From Weeksellaceae bacterium (lineage in GTDB: Bacteria; Bacteroidota; Bacteroidia; Flavobacteriales; Weeksellaceae): DNA of 64,000 nt. Where the stretch lies: the NCBI GenBank assembly GCA_949788275.1, contig OX460916.1, positions 1,984,001-2,048,000 on the forward strand, written 5' to 3'. The notes below the pieces were generated by a model that had not been told where the DNA came from, did not search any database, and saw only the letters and a list, made by a program, of their open reading frames with translations. Position numbers and translations under genes: made by a program. Below, in pieces: positions 45,641 through 54,000 of the stretch. How positions within the stretch are numbered: position 1 is the first letter of the stretch; every line of letters starts with the position of its first letter.

Positions 45641-46321
45641 ATGAAAAAAATTCGAATTCATGATCTAGTTGATTTTAACAAAAAGTCTGAACGATCAAAG
45701 ATTACACAGGTTAATAATTTCAAAAAAGAAATTCCAAAGGTTGAAAAAGATAAAAAAGATTCTGGAGGAGATTATTGGATCAGCTGTAATTCAGCTTTAA
45801 TTAAGTATTTTAAAACTGAAGATGTAAAAGTATTAAATCATAAAATTGATCATTTAAAATCAATGATTGATAATACACCTTTAAAGCAGACTAAAGATCG
45901 CTTTAATTTTAATATTGATAGAATCAATGATTTCATTCCATTTAATATTAAAGAAATAAAACCTTCAGAAGAAATAAAAATTCTAAAAAAGGAAGAAAAA
46001 TATCCAAAACTAAAAATCAATGATTTAACAATAGAAATTAAACCTGATATAATTTTTAGTTTTAATGTTGATGAAATTGGAAGTGTATGGTTTATTACTA
46101 AAAAAGGAGGATTTAAAAGTAATGAATTAGCAATGTTTTGCGATATTAATTTTAGATATTTAACTAAAGTATATTCGGAAAAATATAATATTAACACTGA
46201 CTTTGTGACTATTATAGATGTGTTTAACACTAGCTATATGACATATAGTCAAATAAAAGATGGCGAAATCATATCTCCATTAATTAATACAATTGAAGAG
46301 TTTAAAAAACTATTACGTTAA
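45641..46321 (+). CDS. hypothetical protein downstream of the RT
   Basis: 226 aa from ATG 45641 (MKKIRIHDLVDFNKKSERSK); a TTG at 45608 adds 11 residues without support. Contains SGGDYWISCNSALIKYFK and a beta-rich second half with IGSVWFITKKGGFKSNELAM. Similar unknown proteins occur in mobile regions of Bacteroidota as far as I recall, but no activity can be named. It lies 69 bp after the RT on the same strand, so it is probably co-expressed. Confidence 0.65.
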   Translation: MKKIRIHDLVDFNKKSERSKITQVNNFKKEIPKVEKDKKDSGGDYWISCNSALIKYFKTEDVKVLNHKIDHLKSMIDNTPLKQTKDRFNFNIDRINDFIPFNIKEIKPSEEIKILKKEEKYPKLKINDLTIEIKPDIIFSFNVDEIGSVWFITKKGGFKSNELAMFCDINFRYLTKVYSEKYNINTDFVTIIDVFNTSYMTYSQIKDGEIISPLINTIEEFKKLLR

Positions 46322-46472
46322 AAAAGTGTTGGATTATTCCAATGCTTTTTTAATACACAACTTAAAATTTATTGAAAATTATATAAGTTTTTACCACCAT
46401 TTTTTATTTTTATATCTATATATATTCCTATCTGGTATTTCATATTCTTTAGTTTTGTTGGCTTCCCATAAA

Positions 46473-46724
46473 ATGTTGGCTTCCCATAAAATTGTACAGA
46501 ATTATATTCGGTTAGTAAACGGTTTAGGTTTATATATAAAAGAATCTGGAATTAAGAATGCTTTTATCATTGAAAAGCTTGAAATGAACCGTATAACCTA
46601 CTATAGAAAACTTAAAGGCTTAAAGTTTACACCTTATGAAATTCTTGAAATATTAAGGGTTATTGATGAAAATAGGAAAAGCGTAACAGAAAATTATTAT
46701 ATAAAAAATCGCTTGAAAGACTGA
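46473..46724 (+). CDS. small helix-turn-helix-like protein
   Basis: 83 aa beginning MLASHKIVQNYIRLVNGLGL. The pattern GIKNAFIIEKLEMNRITYYR followed by KLKGLKFTPYEILEILRVI resembles Cro-type HTH proteins that regulate defence or mobile genes. The open frame continues upstream to 46293, but those residues are hydrophobic filler; the ATG at 46473 was chosen. This start lies in an exact 18-bp tandem duplication (46455-46490 region), so two LASHK copies appear. Confidence 0.6.
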   Translation: MLASHKIVQNYIRLVNGLGLYIKESGIKNAFIIEKLEMNRITYYRKLKGLKFTPYEILEILRVIDENRKSVTENYYIKNRLKD

Positions 46725-46798
46725 TAAATAGAGGATTGATATTTTAAACAAGTAAGTAAAGAAGATAAAAAGAGGTAGGATTATAGGGAAAGAAATGT

Positions 46799-46838
46799 TA
46801 AAAAAAACCCAAAACTCTCTATTAATGAGGGTTTTGGG
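46799..46838 (-). terminator. terminator of the tRNA-Met gene
   Basis: 12-bp stem with one mismatch (46808-46819 with 46827-46838) followed on the minus strand by a run of T, 11 bp after the tRNA 3' end. Confidence 0.8.
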
Positions 46839-46848
46839 CTTAAACCTG

Positions 46849-46922
46849 TGGTCCCACCTGGGCTCGAACCAGGGACCACCTGATTATGAGTCAGGTGCTC
46901 TAACCAGCTGAGCTATAGGACC
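46849..46922 (-). tRNA. tRNA-Met (CAT anticodon)
   Basis: 74-nt cloverleaf on the minus strand: acceptor GGTCCTA pairs with TGGGACC, D-arm AGCTCAGCTGGTTAGAGC, anticodon stem CCTGA/TCAGG with loop CTCATAA (anticodon CAT), T-arm CCTGGTTCGAGCCCAGG, discriminator A. The CCA end is not encoded. Elongator Met is most likely; a lysidine-modified tRNA-Ile2 also has CAT and cannot be excluded. Confidence 0.93.
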
Positions 46923-47009
46923 GGAATGTAAGCTGTTTTTCCTAGGAAAGGAGAACGTTTGATGCTTAATTCGAATGCAATGTTACGGCATAATTTTTAA
47001 ATAACAAAA

Positions 47010-47408
47010 TTATTTTACATCTTCACATAGCTCTACCAGCACGCCATTGGTCGTTTTGGGGTGCAAAAAAACAATTCGCTTATTGTCGGCACCCAATTTA
47101 GGGGTTTCGTTTACAAAAGTAAATCCTTGATTTTTAAGGCGAAGGATTTCAGCATCGAGGTCATCGACCCCAAAGGCGATGTGATGAATGCCTTCTCTGT
47201 TTTTTTCTAAATATTTTTCAATGGCACTGTCTTTTTTCTCTGAACCTACTAATTCAATCTTCGATTCACCGACTTCAAAAAAGGAGGTGCGTACGCCTTC
47301 CGATGCCACCGCTTCTTCTTTGTACAGGGGTTTACCCAATAATTTTTCGAAAACTTCATTCGATAATCCTAAATCCTTAACGGCAATGCCTATATGTTCT
47401 ATTTTCAT
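47010..47408 (-). CDS. mce: methylmalonyl-CoA epimerase
   Basis: 132-aa vicinal-oxygen-chelate fold protein interconverting R and S methylmalonyl-CoA in propionate metabolism. Metal ligands visible: H5 in MKIEHIGIAV, E in KIELVGSE, H in GIHHIAFGVDDL and E in GVLVELCE near the end. Length and motif spacing are as expected. Follows the tRNA on the same strand; no mutase genes in the window. Confidence 0.92.
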   Translation of the reverse strand: MKIEHIGIAVKDLGLSNEVFEKLLGKPLYKEEAVASEGVRTSFFEVGESKIELVGSEKKDSAIEKYLEKNREGIHHIAFGVDDLDAEILRLKNQGFTFVNETPKLGADNKRIVFLHPKTTNGVLVELCEDVK

Positions 47409-47653
47409 GTCTTCGTATTTTCATTCAAATATACTTTTTATTTCTATTTTGGGGTTGTTTCCATCGGTTGGATTATCCGACCTCAACGCATTCTAGTCGA
47501 CAACCACTGGTTTTATTTACTGGCTGTAAGGGGGTTATAAAAAATTTACTGAAAAACGGTGAATAAAACGCTGTATCGGCCATTTCAATCCCAAATAATT
47601 GCATTATATTTCAAATTAATTAGAACGTTTACCGACTTTTTTAATACAAGGAT

Positions 47654-48403
47654 ATGAGTTTTTATGAACAAGGGAGAACTGCTCTCCAGAAAGGACAATT
47701 TAGAAAAGCAATTGATTATTTCAACTTATCAATTCAACGTCGTGTAGAGATTGCCAATTCTCACTTTAACCGTGGGCTTTGTCATTACTACACAAAACAA
47801 TATACCGATGCTATTTTCGATTTCGATAAAGCCATTGCTTTGGATGCGAACAAGGCCGATTATTATTTCTTTAAAGGAATGACTAATTTCGCGCGTTTTA
47901 ATCCGACACAAGCCCTGGAAAACTTCGATTTGGCGATTGCACAACAGCCTGACCATTTTGTTGCTTACCACCAAAAAGGGTTTGTGCTAATGAACCAACA
48001 GAAATTTACAGAAGCCATTGAGCACTTCTCGAAAGCCATTGAATTGAAACCAGATTACGATTCGGCTTTCCATAACCGTGCTTTTTGTTACGATCAGTTA
48101 AAACAATTTGATCTTTCTTTGGCCGATTATACCCATGTAATTGCATTAAAACCTCATTTCTTGTCGTTTTACAACCGTGCAAATACCCATGTGGTGTTAG
48201 AGGACTTCCCTTCTGCCCTAGCCGATTTTGATGCCTCATTGGCCCTGAATCCGGAACATTTCTTAGCCCACTACAACAAAGGGATTATCTTCGAAAAACA
48301 GGGTAAATTGGACGAGGCGATTGAAGCGTTTGAAAAAACATTGGCCATTGACCCAAAATGTGAACCTGCAAAACAAAAATTAGCGCATTTAGCAACCGCT
48401 TAA
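47654..48403 (+). CDS. TPR-repeat protein
   Basis: 249 aa with about seven tetratricopeptide repeats of 34 residues (for example FRKAIDYFNLSIQRRVEIAN, FTEAIEHFSKAIELKPDYDS, LDEAIEAFEKTLAIDPKCEP). No signal peptide, so probably a cytoplasmic scaffold. Partner unknown. Monocistronic, followed by an intrinsic terminator. Confidence 0.92.
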   Translation: MSFYEQGRTALQKGQFRKAIDYFNLSIQRRVEIANSHFNRGLCHYYTKQYTDAIFDFDKAIALDANKADYYFFKGMTNFARFNPTQALENFDLAIAQQPDHFVAYHQKGFVLMNQQKFTEAIEHFSKAIELKPDYDSAFHNRAFCYDQLKQFDLSLADYTHVIALKPHFLSFYNRANTHVVLEDFPSALADFDASLALNPEHFLAHYNKGIIFEKQGKLDEAIEAFEKTLAIDPKCEPAKQKLAHLATA

Positions 48404-48431
48404 ATGCCTTTGTACTAGTATATAAAAAAAT

Positions 48432-48462
48432 CTCGGAATAGCGCACTATTTCGAGGTTTTTT
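48432..48462 (+). terminator. intrinsic terminator after the TPR gene
   Basis: CTCGGAATA / TATTTCGAG stem (one G-T pair) with 6-nt loop, then a T-run. Confidence 0.75.
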
Positions 48463-48489
48463 ATGGGGATTTTCTAAATTAAATTCTGA

Positions 48490-48585
48490 GTTGCGGCAAG
48501 GATAGCAGTGACAGCTTTTTTTGTGCGCGATTGAGCAAACAAAAAAACTATAACGGATAGCCTGGCGCGTAGCGGCCGCCCCCAT
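48490..48585 (-). repeat. family A stem-loop repeat, copy 7
   Basis: Reverse orientation, ends TTGCGGCAAGGATAGCAGTG and GGATAGCCTGGCGCGTAGCG. The short core pairs TTTTTTTGTGC with GCAAACAAAAAAA. First copy to the right of the island. Confidence 0.83.
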
Positions 48586-48624
48586 AGAAATAATCTGGAG
48601 TGGATTGTTTTTTTAAAAACGATG

Positions 48625-49077
48625 TTAAAACTCTACCGATACATTTACCCATTCGTCTTCGAATTTGGCATTGTATTTTTTATAGAAATTAATAGCGGGT
48701 TGGTTCCAGTCTAAGACCTGCCACACCATGCCGTTGTATTTTTGCTCTTTGGCGTAGGCCATTAATTCGTCTAAAAGACGTTTTCCGATCCCCGATCCTC
48801 GTAATTTTTCGGTTACAATAAGATCTTCCAGATATAAACGACGCCCTTTCCAAGTCGAATAACGGTCGTAATGCAAGGCGATGCCTTCAATTTTTCCGTC
48901 GACTTCGGCCACTAGTGATTGCCATATGGCACGGTCGCCAAAGCCACAATCTTCCATTTCTGCTAAGGTGACGGTTACTTCATCGGGTGCCTTTTCAAAC
49001 ACCGCCAATTCGTGGATTAATTCCAAAATTCGTGGACAATCTTCCCGTCGTGCGACTCTGATGTGTACTTCTTTCAT
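48625..49077 (-). CDS. GNAT N-acetyltransferase, diamine acetyltransferase-like
   Basis: 150 aa, similar in layout to spermidine/spermine N1-acetyltransferases: IRVARREDCPRILELIHELA, FEKAPDEV, then YLEDLIVTEKLRGSGIGKRL (acetyl-CoA loop) and VLDWNQPAINFYKKYNA. Polyamine or thialysine acetylation is plausible from this pattern, not proven. Single gene. Confidence 0.87.
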   Translation of the reverse strand: MKEVHIRVARREDCPRILELIHELAVFEKAPDEVTVTLAEMEDCGFGDRAIWQSLVAEVDGKIEGIALHYDRYSTWKGRRLYLEDLIVTEKLRGSGIGKRLLDELMAYAKEQKYNGMVWQVLDWNQPAINFYKKYNAKFEDEWVNVSVEF

Positions 49078-49136
49078 GCTATTTATTTTATGCTTTATTG
49101 GTCATTTTCTTTAAGACTTGTATCGATAGGGATTGA

Positions 49137-50504
49137 TTAGTTGCGCATCCCTATTTCAATTCCTTTAATACGGCGGTATAGTTCGGTTGCATAATCATCG
49201 GTCATGCCCGATACATAATCGAGGATGCCCATCACCCGCTCGTAAGTAGATCCTTGCTCGTACATGAATTGTTGGGGCACTAAGCGCAATGCTTTCTCTT
49301 CGTATTTTTTTCGTTCGGCCTTGGGCTTTAAAACGGGTGGTATAAACTGAGACAACAATTCGGACATTACGTTATAACCCGCATTTTCAATTTCGAGTAC
49401 CGAACGGTGGTTGTAAATATTCTCTATGGAGAATTTCTTAATTTCGGCCAATACTTTTTGCATTTGGTCTGAGGTTTCACGTTGAATAACGTCTAATAAG
49501 GCCGTTGAGAACGTACCTTTTACGATGGGTTCTACATTCATTTTATAGACTTCGACCGATTGCAGGGTTAGGGCATTAATCGATTTGGCCCGTAAATAGG
49601 CTATTTTATCGTTCTTATCGTGAATGGCGCGCAAATTCTTCTTGGTTTTCTCGAGTTCTTGAGGCATTAATGACTCGATTAAATTGAGGAATAATCGCTT
49701 GCACTTATCGTGATCAATAATACCTAGACGCGATGAATCTTCGATGTCGATAATGTAATAACAGATATCGTCGGCCGCTTCTACCAACCACACAAACGGG
49801 TGGCGTTTATAGATTAAAGGATTGTTGTTTTCCTGAATCATATGGGTGGCCGAGGCAATGGTTTGAAACGTTTCTTTGTCCGATTGAAAAAACCCGAATT
49901 TCTTGCGGTGTAAATGGTTTTTATCTTTGGCAATCGATTCACAAGGGTATTTTGCAATGGCCGCCAAGGTTGAAAAAGTTAGGCGTAAACCACCAGCCGA
50001 TTTTCCGTTTTGTTGCTGCGTTAGTATGCGAATGGCATTGGCATTTCCTTCAAAGTTGATTAAATCGTGCCATTGCTGTTCGGTGAAATTCGGTTTCAAT
50101 TCGTCTTCATAGCGATCGAAATACGAGGCGATGGCATCTTCGCCCGAATGACCGAAAGCGGGGTTACCAATGTCGTGGCACAAACAAGCCGCAGAAAGTA
50201 CATCTTGCATGGATTCCCGGTAGAATGCATAGGCCTTATCGGTTAAATTGTAATTCTCGGCTATAAACCGACCAACCAGATGCCCCATGGTTCGTCCCAC
50301 CGAAGAAACTTCTAACGAATGGGTTAAACGGTTATGCACAAACACACTGCCGGGCAATGGAAATACTTGGGTTTTATTTTGCAATCGACGAAAGGCCGAT
50401 GAGAAAATAATTCGATCGTAATCGCGTTGAAATTCAGAACGCGTATCGCTACTTTCGTTCGAATTTAACCGCTGGGTTGTAAAAAGGTTGTTTAAGTTTT
50501 CCAT
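49137..50504 (-). CDS. dgt: deoxyguanosinetriphosphate triphosphohydrolase (dNTPase)
   Basis: 455 aa from ATG 50504, preceded by AGGAAAG; an upstream in-frame start at 50573 adds 23 residues foreign to the family. HD-domain enzyme cleaving dNTPs to nucleoside and tripolyphosphate: FSSAFRRLQNKTQVFPL, RLTHSLEVSSVGRTMG, then CLCHDIGNPAFGHSGEDAI with the HD pair, and the metal-site D in EAADDICYYIID. Controls dNTP pools and can have antiphage value. Confidence 0.92.
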   Translation of the reverse strand: MENLNNLFTTQRLNSNESSDTRSEFQRDYDRIIFSSAFRRLQNKTQVFPLPGSVFVHNRLTHSLEVSSVGRTMGHLVGRFIAENYNLTDKAYAFYRESMQDVLSAACLCHDIGNPAFGHSGEDAIASYFDRYEDELKPNFTEQQWHDLINFEGNANAIRILTQQQNGKSAGGLRLTFSTLAAIAKYPCESIAKDKNHLHRKKFGFFQSDKETFQTIASATHMIQENNNPLIYKRHPFVWLVEAADDICYYIIDIEDSSRLGIIDHDKCKRLFLNLIESLMPQELEKTKKNLRAIHDKNDKIAYLRAKSINALTLQSVEVYKMNVEPIVKGTFSTALLDVIQRETSDQMQKVLAEIKKFSIENIYNHRSVLEIENAGYNVMSELLSQFIPPVLKPKAERKKYEEKALRLVPQQFMYEQGSTYERVMGILDYVSGMTDDYATELYRRIKGIEIGMRN

Positions 50505-50819
50505 GAAGTCTTTCCTAACCCGAAGGTAGTAAAAACGTCTCTCTTCGCCAACATTTATGCGGTATACCGCCATGATGCGCTTAGTGGTTTCGCTTTACAA
50601 GAAAATAGCACAAGACCGCATGATCTATTTTAGGCTAAAACAGGTATTGAAGAAAGGGAGGTATTCTAAAAAAACCAATCCTTTCAGGTGGAAAAAGTAC
50701 ACAACAATCTCTAAAGCAATAATTTATTTTTTAAAATTAACATTTACATCTCTGTAGAATGTGCTATATTTATTTAAACAACCTACCAAAACCAAATATT
50801 AACACCAGAAAATATGACT

Positions 50820-51278
50820 ATGAAAAGACTTTTCTTTTGTATGGTTCTGATTGTTTCAGGACTCGTAAACGCTCAAATTAAGGTTTTAGAAAAAACAAGA
50901 TCCAATGAAATTGGGAAAATTGGTCTAGCCAATGCCTTACAACTTAAAATAACAGAACAAAACAATAATTATACTTTCACCTATCTGGATACGAATATTA
51001 AAAGTACCGAAGTCTTTCGGTCATTTAGTTTTCAGGACCAAGACAACGATCTTGAAAATTTATATAAATTAATAATGAGTGGTTTAGATAACCTACCCGA
51101 AGGCCCTATAGAATTAGAACTTCCGAATGACATGGTTCATTTAATCTTCATTAAGTCGATGGGAATGCCCAATGTAAGTTTCTCCTCCTATAAAAAAGAC
51201 AACCCAACGGTGAAAGGCCAATCGGTTTGGCTAACGAAAAAGAAAGTCGATATTTTATTTAATCGAGTACATAAATAA
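50820..51278 (+). CDS. hypothetical exported protein
   Basis: 152 aa with a signal peptide (MKRLFFCMVLIVSGLVNAQ); an ATG two codons earlier is equally possible. The mature part is short, mixed beta/alpha, with no known motif (SFQDQDNDLENLYKLI). Monocistronic, ending at a strong bidirectional terminator. Confidence 0.72.
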   Translation: MKRLFFCMVLIVSGLVNAQIKVLEKTRSNEIGKIGLANALQLKITEQNNNYTFTYLDTNIKSTEVFRSFSFQDQDNDLENLYKLIMSGLDNLPEGPIELELPNDMVHLIFIKSMGMPNVSFSSYKKDNPTVKGQSVWLTKKKVDILFNRVHK

Positions 51279-51284
51279 CCAAAA

Positions 51285-51316
51285 AAAATCCAAGTCGTAC
51301 GACTTGGATTTTTTGT
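51285..51316. terminator. bidirectional terminator
   Basis: Perfect 32-bp palindrome (16-bp arms, with A- and T-runs at the ends) between convergent genes. Confidence 0.88.
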
Positions 51317-51339
51317 ATATCATGGATTATAAAATTCAT

Positions 51340-52149
51340 TTACCAGCTTCCCGATGCACCACCACCGCCGAAACCACCGCCGCCGAAGCCACCAAAGCCT
51401 CCGCCCGATGAACCACCACCAAAGCCTCCGCCACCACTACCGAAACCGCCACCGCCTAAAATGCTGCGACCTGTATTCATTAAGATAACATCGTCTAAGA
51501 TTGATCGTCGACCACCGTTTCCACCATGCCCTCCATTATTTCCTTTGCCCTTACCAAAAAGGGTAATCAAGATAAAAATAACAAAAAATAGCACAATAAA
51601 GGTAGCAAACCAGTCTACTTCATATTCATCGACCTTGGGTCCCGCTTTATACTTTCCGGTAAGCACATTGAAGATATCGTCTACACCCGCTTCAATTCCA
51701 CCGGCATAATCGCCCTGTTTAAAAGCAGGAATAATGGTTTGATCAATAATTTGTTTATTCACCGAAGGTGGTAAGTGTACTTGCACGCCATAACCGGTAC
51801 GAATGGTAATTTTCCGATCCTCTAAACTCATCAACAGTACAATACCATTGTCTTGCCCTTTTTGACCAACACCCCACTTCTCACCAATATCACTGGCAAG
51901 GGTTTCTAGGGGGTAGCCGTCCAACGCCTTAATCGTAATCACCGTTAATTGGGTGGATGTAGAATCGTTGTAGGCCACCAACTTTCGCTCGAGAGTTTGC
52001 AGTTGGCGGGCATCAAATATATGGGCATAATCATGCACCAATCTTTTTTCGGGCGTATTTTTTAAAAGCTGATCGGGTGTTTGTCCAAAGACATTCACAA
52101 GAGCTATAAAAAATAGCAGTAAAAAAGATTTAACTGTAACTAATTTCAT
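51340..52149 (-). CDS. YgcG-type TPM-domain protein with glycine-rich tail
   Basis: 269 aa from ATG 52149, which gives a normal signal peptide (KLVTVKSFLLLFFIALVNVF); an ATG at 52161 is possible. TPM domain (about 30-165: VHDYAHIFDARQLQTLERKL, WGVGQKGQDNGIVLLMSLED), then one membrane helix (about 185-205) and a low-complexity tail of Gly/Phe/Ser repeats ending GASGSW. Membrane-anchored in the envelope. The 5' end overlaps the preceding TPM gene by 20 bp; downstream partner of lemA in a three-gene operon. Confidence 0.88.
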   Translation of the reverse strand: MKLVTVKSFLLLFFIALVNVFGQTPDQLLKNTPEKRLVHDYAHIFDARQLQTLERKLVAYNDSTSTQLTVITIKALDGYPLETLASDIGEKWGVGQKGQDNGIVLLMSLEDRKITIRTGYGVQVHLPPSVNKQIIDQTIIPAFKQGDYAGGIEAGVDDIFNVLTGKYKAGPKVDEYEVDWFATFIVLFFVIFILITLFGKGKGNNGGHGGNGGRRSILDDVILMNTGRSILGGGGFGSGGGGFGGGSSGGGFGGFGGGGFGGGGASGSW

Positions 52150-52570
52150 CGGGTAGTTCATTTACATCATCGTCCTGATATGGAAAATGTTTTTTAAGTG
52201 CTTTGCCGGTTTTTTTAATGCCTTCGCAAAGCCCTTTTACATAATTTTCTTGTTTAAAATGTTTTAAAACAAGGGCATTTATTTCTTGCCAAAAATCGGC
52301 AGGTGTCACCTCATCAATGCCTGTATCGCCAATAATCGTAAAAAAATGATCCTTGGGCGAAACATGAAACAACACGCCATTACGCTGCTGGGTTTTATCC
52401 ATACCCAAGCGTTGAAAAACCTCTACAGCTTTCGCCATATGATTATCAGAAGGCTCAAATTCAATATGGACACGAATCTCGCCACTGCTGTTTTTCTCTG
52501 CTTGCTGTATAGCAGCAATAATTTTATGCTCGTCCTTTTTCGACAAAAATTTTGGTTTAGATGGACTCAT
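52130..52570 (-). CDS. TPM-domain protein, cytosolic type
   Basis: 146 aa without signal peptide. DEHKIIAAIQQAEKNSSGEI, LFHVSPKDHFFTIIGDTGID and then KHFKQENYVKGLCEGI define a shorter TPM domain. Lies between lemA and the glycine-rich TPM gene, 4 bp after lemA, and overlaps the next gene, so all three are co-translated. Confidence 0.87.
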   Translation of the reverse strand: MSPSKPKFLSKKDEHKIIAAIQQAEKNSSGEIRVHIEFEPSDNHMAKAVEVFQRLGMDKTQQRNGVLFHVSPKDHFFTIIGDTGIDEVTPADFWQEINALVLKHFKQENYVKGLCEGIKKTGKALKKHFPYQDDDVNELPDEISYS

Positions 52571-52574
52571 TTCC

Positions 52575-53189
52575 TTAAAATTCTACTTTCGGTGCATTTT
52601 CAGAACCTGCAGCCGATTTAAAGTATCCCTTCTCTTTTGCACCAATAAAACCAGCAATCATTGAAGCCGGAAAACGGACAATTGTTGAATTGTAAACCTC
52701 AGCCGCATCGTTAAACTTTTTACGTTCAAACAATACTTCTTGTTCTATACTCGACAATTCGGCCTGTAAGCTTTGGAAATTTTGCGTTGCTGTTAACTGC
52801 GGGTAACGCTCTACAGAAACCATTAAACGACTTAAAGCACTTCCTAACTGATCTTGTGCTTGTTGAAACTTTGCAATATTCTCGGGTGTTAACTCAGATG
52901 CATCGTTTAGCGTTAATTGAGTCGATGTCGCTTTTGCACGCGCCTCAATAACCCCGGTTAACGTTTCTTGCTCAAAATTAGCAGCCCCTTTCACCGTACT
53001 TACTAAGTTCGGAATAAGGTCGGCTCGCTTTTGATACGTATTTTCTACATTCGACCAATGTTTTTGAACACTTTGATCAAGTGTTTTAATGTTATTCGAA
53101 ATGCCGATTCCCCAACCAAAAACGACCAAGGCTAAAACTAAAAGTGCGGCGAATATTCCTCCACCGATTAAACATCCTTTGCTTTTCAT
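52575..53189 (-). CDS. lemA: LemA family protein
   Basis: 204 aa. One N-terminal membrane helix (LIGGGIFAALLVLALVVFGW) and a helical LemA domain (LDQSVQKHWSNVENTYQKRA, DLIPNLVSTVKG, QLTATQNFQSLQAELSSIE). LemA with TPM partners is a common arrangement thought to act in envelope quality control, but the biochemical role is unsettled. First gene of the operon. Confidence 0.92.
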   Translation of the reverse strand: MKSKGCLIGGGIFAALLVLALVVFGWGIGISNNIKTLDQSVQKHWSNVENTYQKRADLIPNLVSTVKGAANFEQETLTGVIEARAKATSTQLTLNDASELTPENIAKFQQAQDQLGSALSRLMVSVERYPQLTATQNFQSLQAELSSIEQEVLFERKKFNDAAEVYNSTIVRFPASMIAGFIGAKEKGYFKSAAGSENAPKVEF

Positions 53190-53282
53190 AGATTCAATAT
53201 TTAATTTGTTATGTTAATACATGTACATGCAGCGAAATTAGCAAAAATAGCGCCGTATTTACGCAATTCATTTAAAAATAAA

Positions 53283-53753
53283 TTAAGGCATTAACGCCTT
53301 AGCCCAACTTTCGGCCAACGGTTGTTGCCAGTTAGCTCTAAAATCGGCCATCGTCGCTACCCCATTATTAAACACGGTGGTATCCTGCCCTAAAACACCT
53401 GTTTTAACAAGCTCTTTAAAAGCAGCCAATTTCTCCACTTCAATCACTTCATCTTTCGCATAAGCCACAAGCATACGGTTTAAAAGATCAAGTTCATAGG
53501 CCTCGTCTATTCCACGTACCAATTTCGTTAATTTATCAATTGAACAACCACTGGCCATGGTTTTATTTTCATCTACTCCAACAACAATAAACTGATCGTA
53601 AGGCAACTCGTAACCCGCCAATAAACCGGCACCATGCGCATCCCAATCACCTATAAAAAGCTTTAATTTATGTTCAATAACCTCTTTCTCTTCTGCTGTA
53701 AATGGGCGTTTAGATTGAAAAATCCATATTCTAGAATGATCTGCTATTTTCAT
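53283..53753 (-). CDS. conserved hypothetical protein, often mislabelled ABC transporter ATPase
   Basis: 156 aa: RIWIFQSKRPFTAEEKEVIE, then FIGDWDAHGAGLLAGYEL and VVGVDENKTMASGCSID. No Walker motifs are present, so the frequent annotation as ATPase is unsupported. Widespread in Flavobacteriia; function unknown. Monocistronic. Confidence 0.8.
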   Translation of the reverse strand: MKIADHSRIWIFQSKRPFTAEEKEVIEHKLKLFIGDWDAHGAGLLAGYELPYDQFIVVGVDENKTMASGCSIDKLTKLVRGIDEAYELDLLNRMLVAYAKDEVIEVEKLAAFKELVKTGVLGQDTTVFNNGVATMADFRANWQQPLAESWAKALMP

Positions 53754-53872
53754 TTTTTATTCTTTTATCTAACAAAGATAAACAATGTTTTAGTGCACAC
53801 CACGTTTCAAACCACCGAATCTATACCGAATCCATATTCAAGTATTTCATGACCTTCTATACACAAATAAAT

Positions 53873-53990
53873 TGGGCGCAACCCTACGGGTCAGGCTTTC
53901 CGTTCCCAATCTCTGCTAGGGGACATTGTGTACCCAAATCAATTTCTTTACAGGCCTAGCAGAGGATTTCCACTTCAATCCTTTGCGCGA
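53873..53990 (+). repeat. family A stem-loop repeat, copy 8
   Basis: Ends GGGCGCAACCCTACGGGTCAGG and CTTCAATCCTTTGCGCG, the closest relative of copy 1. The core pairs CTCTGCTAGG with CCTAGCAGAG; copy 1 has CTCTGCAAGG with CCTTGCAGAG, a compensated difference on both arms. Confidence 0.85.
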
Positions 53991-54000
53991 TGCTTTAGGC

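Noticed and set aside
50557-50757. 66-codon frame in the dgt upstream region
   Set aside because: Overlaps the dgt 5' end on the other strand and has no supporting motif.
53283-53753. Annotation as ABC transporter ATPase
   Set aside because: No Walker A, Walker B or signature motif in the 156-aa sequence.
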